NCBI RefSeq assembly: GCF_040807025.1
Contig: NC_090943.1
Coordinates: 126,169,400 to 126,233,399 of the forward strand
Origin: Struthio camelus
Lineage: Eukaryota; Chordata; Aves; Struthioniformes; Struthionidae
DNA length: 64,000 nucleotides
Reading direction: 5' to 3'
The position numbers and the translations under genes were made by a program. Position 1 is the first letter of the stretch. Every line of letters begins with the position of its first letter. Below, piece by piece: positions 22,359-33,460 of the stretch. The notes beneath the pieces were generated by a model. It had not been told where the DNA came from and ran no database searches. It saw only the letters and a program-made list of their open reading frames with translations.

Positions 22359-25300
22359 AAAGCCCTGAGGGGAAAAAATAACACTTCAACCAAAAACTGG
22401 GAGATGGGGGGGGGGAGGAGGAGGGGGAGAGCAGTCGAAATGATCCGTGCCGTGATTAAAATATGTGTGTAGGGAGTTGCTGCTATTTGAAAGAGTTTTG
22501 AGTATTGAGACTAAATACATTCTTGGTTGAAGTGCGTGGCACGAGGATTGTTAGGCAAGATTTCCAACTTGGCCGTTTTCGAAGGGTTTTTTTCCAGGAG
22601 TAGGGTTGGATGGAGCTCTGTTTATGTGTCTGTGTGTGTATTACCTTGTACACAGTGCTGGGAAGGGCGCTAGAGGAATCCCAGAACTGGAAAGCAACCA
22701 CATCGAGGATCCCAAAATAAGTGATTTAAGTGATATTTATGAATATTTATGAAAAGTTTCTAAATGCTGGAATATTGTGCAGAGGCCCAATGCAAACCGG
22801 ATTATTTGGTTAATCTGAATTTGGTGCTGAATGCTCACAGGAAGAGGTTCTACAAATTTAGGCTTAATTATTTTATCATGAGGTGTTTTCTGTAATTATT
22901 ATTCCCTTGGGATAACTCAGGGTGGTAGAGTTCAGTATGTGCTGGTCTGCAAAGGATTCATGGGATAGATATGCAGTGGTTGTGGACAATAAATGTGTGT
23001 GAAAAGGCAAAGGGTATAATTCAGATTTTTTTTTTTTTTACATATTCTATGTAATAATTCTTAATTAACAGGCGATAGAGGTAGCCTTGTTGCAGTGCCC
23101 TGGTGACACTGGAGTCTTGCCTGTATCCACAAGAAGAGCAAAAACAAACCAGCAGAAGTATAAGTTATCCCTGTATTGTTTCAGCAAATTTGGTACAGCA
23201 GTGACAGGATAAATCTGACCAAGTTTGGTCACTGGACTGTCTCCGAATAACTGTTCAGTGAGGTTGTCAAATACTGTGATGCATCTTTATGATCAGGATG
23301 GGTCAAGGCGTCCATGCTGTTGAGGCCTCTGAGCGCCGACAGGCTGTAACTGCTTTGTTAGGACAGAGCTATACCTGCGATGCTCGAACCGCAGGCTGAG
23401 GATGAAGGGCGCTGTGCCTGGCTTCTGGTGCCACAGGTCTCCCGATGGCCCTGAAACTGTCAGTCTTACCGAAGGCTTAGGGAGAGTTACCCTTTGTATT
23501 TAACAAGAAAATAAAGTGGTGCAAAATTCTCAAATGGAGAGCAGTAATCTGAAATAGGAGTTAGACTGCATGGCTATAATCTGCGTGTAATACGGGTTAT
23601 CTGGGTATACTGTTCTTTCTATTAGCACTCATCACACTTTTGAACAGTAGATCTGTTAATAAAAGTTAAGGCAGTTGGGGTTTCTCTCCTGCACTCAAGA
23701 GCATATGTATGCATAAGAACACGTACTTACTTCCCTGGAAAGTAAATCAGCCTCATAGATGAGATCACTGTCTATTAGGCTACTTTTAATATACAAAATA
23801 GACTCTTAAATAATCTGTGCATTGTAGTTCAATAAATAGGTTCTAGTATTTACTGTCTTTGGAAGAAGACAGTACTTCTTAAATAACTGTCATGATATGC
23901 TCAATTTTTGGTTCCAGTATTTACACTTCTAAGCACCATAAAGAAGGGGAAATGTTATAATTTAATATTTTAAAGAAATTAAAGCATCTGTGCTTTGTGT
24001 ATATTTCTTTAGGGAATGATAGTGTAGGAGTATATAAAACTTAATCTAAAAGTTCTTTTAAATGGCTTTGGAAGAACAGATTAAAAGTGAGTGAAGCAGA
24101 CTGAAAATGAATGCAGAGAACTGACTGTAAAACTGTGAGAGGATAATAGGCCTTGCGCAGTATATCTGTCATTAGTCAAACTGGGTTCTTGTCAAATGGG
24201 GAAGTGACATAGGATTGGGAGCATTTGACTCCCTGACCCTGGACTTCAGAGTTAGTCTGTGGACAAAAGTGAACTGAATTGTTATCTGCTGTTGAGATAG
24301 TGCGTTAATTGATACAGTGTTGAATATGCCTCAGAGCAAGAGTAGTCCTGAAGAGCTTTAGAGTTAAGGCAGACTTGAAAACAAAGCGATTCAGGTGCTG
24401 TTTTTAGCGTATGTCCTCCTCAGATAATGCAATTAAAAAGAAGCATGCAATGTTGTGTTGTGCGATGTAGATAGAGATAACACACATATATATATACGTG
24501 ATCGCTAGGCCTTTTGGTAGAATGGCATTTTAAATCTAAAGACTTGGGGGCGTTTCACAAAATCGCTTCCACAGAGTGCACCACAGTAGCCCGGTTCACT
24601 GTGGGTAAAAGTGTGATTAAATGTATCGTAGAACCTGCACTGGAATTAGCAAAAGTGCCTAAGAATTTGGCACACTTCAAGGTGAAACGTATTCGTGCCA
24701 TCAGGTCTCGCAGCCATATTTTCTCTGGTGCAGGGAGGGCTGCTGCATACCCTGCGTAGTTGAGCAAGTTTCTTTCACTCTAAAATATGTGGAGAGAGAT
24801 AGGAAGCAGTATTTCCTAAAGACGAGTCGTACATTTCCAATTCCTAAAGTCTTCAAAAGAGAGAGTAGATAAAAATGAGAGACGGAGACAGAGAAGGCCA
24901 ACGCAAGGCTTATGGAAGATACAAAAATGCTTCTCGGTGTCACTGTAGCCGCATAACGTTGTATAACCTAGACTTCAGCTTAATCCACAGGAAAGTGGGC
25001 TCAGTTTTGCCCACCGTGCAAAGTCAAATTTGCAACAATTTCAAAGTGCAAGTCTGTGTTAAAGATTTCTCAGGGGGAATGGCAGGTGTTGGTAGGAGCC
25101 TAGACATTATGCTTTTGGGTTTGATTTCTTTGTAGATAAAAAGGCTATGAAATTTGCAGAGTGTAGAAGAATCTCCAAAGTTTATCTGGAAGAAATTAGG
25201 TGCCTGTTATTTATATGTATTGTTTTGCTTGATTGGATTCACTTTCTTTTCCTTTTTTCCTTTTTCTGCACTTTCTAAAGCTCAATATGAATTCATTATT

Positions 25301-26868
25301 GACCTTTAATTCAAAAATTCAGATTTAGTATTTGAATGGACTATGGGCTCATACTTAGATGAAAAGAACTTCAGGCTATTTAATTTAGCTTTCATATGTA
25401 CATGCAAAGATATTCTAGCAGGCCGTTTTCAAGATGCAAAATTCTTCAAATACCAGATTCACTCAGTGGTAGAGAGATCTCAAAAACCCATTAGGAACTT
25501 GCATAGAATCCTTAGAGTAAACTAGAATGTTCCCTTTTAGACTAATAATGATGGTAACTGTTATTATTAATGAAAATGAATGTATAATGTCAGAACTCCT
25601 ATTCTGATCTTGGAGCCTGTTGTCTTAGGGTTTGTACAAACACAGAACAAACAGATAATCCTGCTCCCTATTCCATAAAGTTGAAGAGTAGCACAAGAGA
25701 TAACAAATGGGTATTGGTAGACAGTGGAAGACAAGGAAACAGTAAGACAGCTTAGGCAGATTAAACCCAGTAGCTCAGGCGTGTTTTTGCAACTAAATAA
25801 ACATTTGGTTTTTAAGTTTCAAATGTCAGTCAGTTTCCTGCTGTCCTTGGGTGAAATCCTGGCTAGTGAAATTAGTGTGGAAACTGTGCAACTAGATTTG
25901 GGATTTTTCTTCCTGATTAAAAATAAAAAAGTTTACACATAGTATATATGAGTGGAAGCAGAGATGAGAGTGGTGAGATTGTAAGATGGTATTTTTTTTT
26001 CTTCCACTCTCCCATACCAAAGAGTGAATGGAAATAGTTTACTGGATTTTTTTGATGTAAGTTTTGGTTGGTTGGTTTTTTGGACACGAACTGGACAACT
26101 AGTTTGCCCTTAAAAGGAACTGTATTAGAAAACTGTGGCTATGTGAGGATAAAGAGGTATAATGGAGCCACTAACTTTTTTGATCCTTATTTGGTAGACT
26201 GTTTGCAGTCTAGAATGAATTTGGTTTAGAATGACCAATTAGTTGCCTTTATGTGTGCAGTATATACCACTGTAGAGATACATGCTGCTCCATCTTTTTA
26301 TAGTTGAAAACTAGATGTTGAGGCAATGCTCTTCATGGACCAGTTATCAACATTTGTAATGTGTTATACCAAGCATATGGACTCATAGACCGTCTGTGCC
26401 TGGCCTGGCCTGTCCCTGTGCTGGTCTTTCTAACCTTGCTTCTGACCCGAGTTCGCTAGGAAGCCTGATAGGTCTGCAGCTCACCTTTGTACACTCAAGT
26501 CCTACTCTACTGTGTGTTTTCCCAGCTGTTAAATTTGATCACTGAACTGTACTGGAGTTTCTGAGGACACCAGAGAGATATTAAAAGACTGTGGGGTAAA
26601 TCTGTGCCTCGAACTGTGCTGCTTGGCTGTATCAAAGGTTTGGAGTTTTGCTGCTTGGGCAGTAGCGAGCCTGCTGGTTCCAGCTGGTGTCTGCTCTGTA
26701 ATTACTGTTGTGGATTGAGCAATGATGTGTTTGGAGTTTTTTTTTTGTTTGTTTGCTTGTTGGAAATACTCATTGGAGAATGCCTGTTGGCTTTGTGATC
26801 GTTACCCCTGAGTATTTGTAATACTTTCAAGTGATTTATTGAATGACTTATGGCTAAAAGTAGTAAGC

Positions 26869-26888
26869 AGCTTGACCATGGTCAAGCT
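26869..26888. repeat. Perfect 20-bp palindrome with everted TGACC/GGTCA
   Basis: AGCTTGACCATGGTCAAGCT is its own reverse complement. Its core TGACC-AT-GGTCA is an everted pair of nuclear-receptor-like half sites with two-base spacing, although the full AGGTCA half site is not present. It could also be a chance palindrome. Confidence 0.6.
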
Positions 26889-29800
26889 TGAGGCCAAATG
26901 AATAAATAGAGAAGAATGCTAGGCTAAGAGAAACTGCTATTAGTATTTTTGTTTATTTTTGAGAAAATGGCAAATATGAAGTAAACAAAAAGAGTGTGCA
27001 TTAACTCCTATGGTGTGTGCATCAGCTTAGGTTTCACGGGCTTCTGTTGTCGTTTGTAGCTGTAGCATGTTGCAGAACAGAGCATGTACAAATTTAATGC
27101 TACCAGTACTGATGAACGATCTGTAATTTGATCGCTTTCACCGTTTTGGCAACTTGCCAAACTTTCCAATCTGAAATGACGATTGTGGTGACATTTGTCT
27201 CATTGTATTAAAAAGTACATGTGTGGGTGGTATTTGTTGTTTGACAACAAAACTAATCAAGACAGGAAACTGAACAACTTCTGTTGTTTGAACTTTAGAT
27301 AAAAATGCAAATCTTTTTAGTGTCATTTTTACAAAGGACAAAGAATTAAACTTCCATAAAATCCTGACCAAGCTGAAGTTGGTGGGAAGAATCTCACTGG
27401 TATAAATAGAACTGGAATGTCAGCCCAATTACATAACCACAAGTGTGAAACCATTACTCTCCTAAAACCTTTCCCTAACATCCCTAATAGTTTTTAAGTA
27501 TTGCTTCAAACTACAGGGGACAGTTAGGATCATTTGATACAGATCAGAGGAAAGGTAAAATGCCTCCATGATCAGATACTGAAGTGTGAAATTATATAGC
27601 TCATCATTTTACCATCTTTAGTATATTTTTTTAACATAACGGTAAAAAGGTTATTTGAACTTTAGATTGGCAGTGCAATTATGACAAGCAGTCTTAAGAT
27701 TGGATGATTGCTTAAAACATTTTCTGCTTCAGCAGATAAAGTCACTAATGCCTGCACCATACTGACATATGTAGTAATTGTATGATAACTTTATATAAAT
27801 GGGACGTTGTAAAGTTTGTGAGCTAAAACATTTGATCTAACTTGGCCTTTTATACATTCACCCATATCCCTTTGAAACAGCCAAAAGAACTATCTTTGGA
27901 TTACAAAGGCCTTTGAATAATATTTTTTCGCAAGTTCTTTTTTATTTAATTGTGACTAATGTAGGTGCTGTCGAAGGAAAAATCTGAAACTATTTTACTA
28001 CTGTAAAATACTTCTAAGGAAAATTCTCTGGTATGGTTCTTGTTGCTCTTGCATTCTAGGGCAGCGGTTCCTCATGGTTTACTGGTGTTCCATACGGCCA
28101 TGGAAAATGGTCCTCAGCTGGCTTACAGAACTATACGAAAAAGCAAAAAATTAAAAAGAATGAAGTGGTGGTGGTTGCTGAGGATTTACAGTGATCCTTT
28201 CCTTCAAAGTGTGTGGGTACAATTATCCTTGCTTAGTGCAGGAGAAGTGTTTTGTTTTTTTGTTCATCCTGGTGACTCCCTCTGCTCGAGCAGCAGAACA
28301 GCCTCTGCAGAGCAGGGTGTTTTGTGCTCTGGGCACTAGGTAAAACCAGAAGGTGTTGTCTGAGGAACCATGGTGAGCTGGTTTAGTATCTCTTCCCCAC
28401 CAAAAGTGCTAAAGGGTTCACCTTTCCATCTTTCCTTCCTCCTTCAACTCCCAGCTATGCACTGGTAACTGTTACCTTTGCTTGTGCCAGAATTCATTGG
28501 GTCCTTCTGTGAGCTACTTTAAGTTACTGAGACAGTAGCAAGCAAATGCTACAAAAAGTCTATAGAGGTTTTTTGTTGTTGTTCAAATCAGTTGAAGGTG
28601 GCTGGTGGTAGGGCTTGTTAAGCACCTTGCCTAGTGCAAGGGAAAAGACAAGATCTCCCAGCTAAGGCATAGAGAAAGAGGCGAAGAAAAGGGAGCAAGT
28701 CTTCCTGCCTTTGATCTGACTGGCTGGGCTGCCCACAGACTACAGCCTCAGATTGGTCTTTGGGCTCTTCATGAAGACTTTTCTCTCAGGAGGCCTACTG
28801 TTGCATCCTTCTAGTTTGCCAGTGGTTTGGTAGGGGGTTGGTTTTTCAAGTGACTGAGGAGGCTTAAGGTCGTATTTGGACTCTGGATGTTTCCACGAGT
28901 GTTTTTCTGTTGCTTCCAGGGATAACTGCTGTTGATCAGTATTCTCTCATGAGATCAAACTCTTTGATCCCACTTCTCTGTGTAGTTAGATCCTAAAATA
29001 AATGTTTCTACTGACGCCTCTCCCTCTCTGAGAGGAAAACCGATAATATTTTTATTTGGAGCCAAACATAGCATTGGGAGAACCTCTTAACTGGTAGCCA
29101 TGATCCTTATTCATCTCCTTTGAAGGACCACGCTTTCTGCTTGCAGTGTCTAGATCAGTTAGGGGAGGTAAAAATGTGTGCATAATACTGATCTTGCAAT
29201 ATCTTACCGATAAGGATCAGCATAGACCCATGCAGCTTTCATTCACAGTGCCTATTTCATCCAGAAGTTATAGCAGCTGATACAGCTGAGAACTTCCTCC
29301 GTTTTATTTTATTGCAACCTCATCATTTAAAAAAATACTTGAGTGAGACTCTCTTCCCATCTCGTTTGGTCAAATAGATTAAAATTTCATGCCCTAACAG
29401 GGCATCTTCGATCTGTAGTCCCTTCTTAGCTTTTAAAGTCAGATGATAGCTTCTGACATTAGAAGTCACGCACCTCTTCATACCTTCTTTGAAAGAGATC
29501 TTGAAAGTAAAGCTAATATGTATTTTTTCCACTAATGGTATTCATTATGTTTATCTATCTAAACAGAGTAGGAAAGCTTCCAATGGGGGTGAAACGCACA
29601 AGGGTGCGATAAGAACACCTAATTTAATTGTGCTCATTAATTACAGCTTTTAATTACAACTAATGACTTAAAGAAATGAGAGCAAAAATATTTGGATTTT
29701 ACTGAACGTCCCTGATACCCCACAATAATACATTCATTTTTTAGTCCCAATTCCAGTTTTGCCAAACTTTCCCAGAAACGGGCAGACAGACATAAGTGCA

Positions 29801-31828
29801 TCCTGTTCTCCTGTCCTTTACTGCTCTTTGGCCAGCCCAGTTCGCACAGTTTCTGTCCCTCGTGTGTCCTGGGCATAGCCCAAGCCAAGCCTTTTGCGTG
29901 CCCCGGCAGCATTGCAAAATGCCAAAGCACGTTCGGTTGGTATGGGATGGCAGGTGCTGGAGAGGTGAAAAGACTGTATTGTATCGCAGGGTACTTTCCA
30001 AGTCACAAAACCAGGCACGTATGCCGCTTGGAGAAAACGTGATGATTGGTTTAGTTAATTTTAAACTCGCTGTTTGTGAAACCAATAATTGGAAAACCAG
30101 TTTTGGCTCCCCATTCGTGACAAACCAAATCCCTTTCAACTTGCATCCTGTGGAACACCCAGGAGTGCAATAGTGAGAATATTTAGCAGTGCCTAAAATG
30201 CAATAAAAACGTTGCTAAATGAAAAGATGGAACTGTTTCTGGCAAATATGATCCTTCACCTTCCTTCTGTTTAAGGCTTTTCGGACTAGCTTCTTTCTTT
30301 TTAGATGTTTAGAGGCAATATGTTTTGTGGGGTTGGTTTTTTTTTTTTTGGCTAAAGAAAAAGGAAAACAGGGCTAAGTCTTCTTCTGAGATCCTTCTAG
30401 AAATTTCTGCCTATGGCAGCCAACTCAAAGTGAAATCCAGCTATACAAGTTTTCAGAACTCTTACTGGAAAGGACTTCTGCGGGTTTGGATCCACAAGTA
30501 ATCCACTTGCATATGCACAATATCCACAGTTCAGAGCTTTGGATTTTTTTTTAATTGTAAGCATTGCAACCAAATTCTGAAGATAGACTTACTCAATAAT
30601 ATTAATAATTGTTAGTAATAATTATACTTTGTAATTATTACTGTCATCTGATTATCCTAAAGTGATGGCATGTGTATTTCTTTTTGTAAGAAACTTGTTG
30701 AGGTTGTATCTGGGCTGGAAAAGGAAATTGCCTAACTTTCCCAGCTTTATCTCTGTGCTCATGTCATGGCGGAAAAAGGCTATACTATATGTGAATTATT
30801 TTAGTGTAGAGCCAAAAAAGATGTATGAAAATGTCCATGAATTCCCAATTTTCCCCCCTCTCTCTCTCTCTCTCTCTTTCCCCCTTTTCCAATCTTATTA
30901 CCAGCTCTCTCTCCAGTCTCACTGACATCTGTGCTCCTTTTGTCAGTTCTCTCAGTTTTGTTCACGAAACCACATTCCAGATGTTGTAAGTTGATGATTG
31001 TTCTTACGAGGTACAGCAGGTACCCGGGTGAGTATTGGTTTTTCAGATGTGGGTATGTGTTTATAGGTATAGGTGAGTGTTACAGTCATTCATCTGCATA
31101 TATGCTGTATAATTCAGGTTCATATGTTGGTGCTCAAGGATATGCTTTTTGCAGGTAAATTATGTATAGCGAGATAAATACAGGCATACACGTTAAAATG
31201 AAAGGATAGAAACTTCTTGCTGACTCCAGCTGTTGCTGTCTAGCACCCTTGTGAATCCTTCCAGCATAAATGTTTAGATTTGTATGTTAATATTTTAAAA
31301 CAATCTACTCCAGACAGTTTTGTATTCAGTCAAATGATGGAGATAACTTTGTCCTAGCCAGGTTGAAGATGAATTCTGCAGTCCCACTTACCTATTGGCA
31401 AGAACACTTATAGTGACCTTAAAATGCATTATCGTTTGTATTGTTAGAGAGCAGCAGTTTACAAAGGCTTAAAGTGATTAGATTGACATGGTTTGTGTGT
31501 AATGAACAACCATTCGCGAAGCAAGTAATTAAATGCAAAGTATACCCGGAAACGTAATAATGCGTTGAAATTCAGGGCAGAGTATTTCCAAGCATCGTTA
31601 CAAGAATCTATCTTATGTCTTTGTATTCCTGTGTGAATAGAGATTTATGGCAGAATGGAAATTGGGTTTGTACAATGTGCAGTCTTTCCTTCCAATGAGA
31701 ATGCAGAGTTAGGGTGGCAACAACGAGGTTCTTTTTACATAAAGAACTCTTAAAAGAGAACTTGAACTGGAAATACTATGTGAAATTGTAAGAGTAAGCC
31801 AAATCCTCTGTCCTTCAGTGATTTAATG

Positions 31829-31830
<2 letters not shown>

Positions 31831-31903
<73 letters not shown>
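31831..31903. repeat. (TA)n microsatellite of about 70 bp
   Basis: Uninterrupted alternating AT from the AAATATAT boundary to ATATTTAC. Self-complementary over its whole length, so it is prone to cruciform extrusion and length change. Confidence 0.95.
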
Positions 31904-31906
<3 letters not shown>

Positions 31907-32681
31907 CTTGTGTGGTGTTACCTTGGTAGTAAGTTCGGTGTTTCTCCTTGCTGCTTATTGTATTTTGCTGTGACCTTTACTCGTGATTTCTGTCTTGTTC
32001 AGAGAAGGGGTAGAATTGGCGTTGTCCCAGAGCATAGCCTTGCTGTTTCAGATAGGACTATGCCTGAAAATAGTCTTACAGCTATTGACCTCTCATTTTG
32101 GCTGAACTTTTAGAAAATGCATTGTGTTTAATAAATGCTTTTTATTATTGTTCTGTTTGCATTAATACTTCCCATTAATACTGCTAGGCTGAAATATATT
32201 GATTCCTTCTTCCTCTCCCCATCAAGCTGCATTTTTATTCTGTAGTGAATCAAAAATGGTGTTAAAGCCTTGTTTAAAAAATCTTGTGACTTTTGTTTTC
32301 TTACCAGAATGAATTTTTATGAGTGGTCCATAACACACAGCATGCTTACGTCTATTTTGGAAAATGGAAGCAGATGGTCATAAAGCCAGGATGGAAAAAT
32401 TGCCTATAAAAAACAATAGAGATGTATTGCAGGTTGGCCAGTCCTGTGGCTATTAGTGTCTTTACTATTAATTAATAGAAGTTTTTTGTGGAATTAGACC
32501 AACTGATTACGTAGTAGCTCAAATGGAAATTAAGAATCCCTGTCTGGAGTTATATCTTCTTTAACAGCTATATAGTTTTAATATCGCAAATCAGCCTAGG
32601 ACTCAGAGTTAAGTTAAAATGTTTTATCTATGGACAGTATAGATTTATCCAAAATGGGAACAATGTGTTGAGTGGCTATCT

Positions 32682-32707
32682 GGGGGGGGGGGGGGGGGGG
32701 GGGGGGG
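32682..32707. repeat. Homopolymer run of 26 G
   Basis: Twenty-six consecutive G followed by AGGAATTC. Guanine runs this long are rare. It is a quadruplex candidate, and its length may be misassembled. Confidence 0.9.
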
Positions 32708-33384
32708 AGGAATTCAACCCCAAGACTGGAAAACAGCCAGAGTAGTGTATAAGAGATCTTGTTGGTTCTTGGAATGAAGTGACGTTGGGACTGAATCTGC
32801 CTACGGCCTGCTTGGTGCCAGCTGAAATGATGGAAGTATGATTTTTAGGGGCTGAGAGAGAGAAAAAGACCTTTGAAAAGAAAGAGAAATACAGCAGTGG
32901 CGACAGGGATGTTAAGATGTAGATGTTTTCTTTAAGCAATTAGTTTACCAAAACATTCCCACTAAGACTTTTTTACAAGGAGTTTTGGATGCAGTGAAGT
33001 TTCATACAGATACTTCTCTTGCCTCATGTAAACTATTTGTTTGAGTTTTAGAAGTACTTTTTCTTTTGTAAAATAAGCTCTTTAATCTGTATGAAAGAAA
33101 CATAATGATATAAATAGGCCTTAGTGTTAAGATTGCTTAATTTACCCAGGCCTCTGGGATTCAAACTGTGCAAAGAGGGCTTTTTCAGACCTGTTTTAGT
33201 CCTTCCACAATCCCAGTAGACAAGTGAGGAAAAAATACAAGTTAGCCAGTGTCCCCCAGAAGGTCAGAGCGGCCTGCGGGGCCCTTGCTCCCATCCCGGT
33301 GCTTGGCAGTAGGACATAAGCTGTGTTTTGTGAAGCTGCTATTTGCTGGGTTGTTTCTTGGCAGACAGATGCAATCACACGTGC

Positions 33385-33460
33385 GGCCAGATTTTCAGCT
33401 GGCGTAAATTAATGTAGCTTCACTGAAGAAGCTACATTGAGTCGCAGGGTTAAATGCAGT
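33385..33460. repeat. Probable relic of an ancient palindromic repeat
   Basis: A perfect 11-bp stem (AATGTAGCTTC / GAAGCTACATT, 33411-33421 and 33428-33438) encloses a six-base loop. The left flank (GGCCAG..TTCAGCTGGCGTAAATTAATGTAGCTTC) resembles the arm of an old palindromic element common in reptile and bird genomes, of the type CAGCTGGTGTAAAT..ATAGCTCC. The right flank no longer mirrors it well. I cannot give a library name. Confidence 0.45.
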
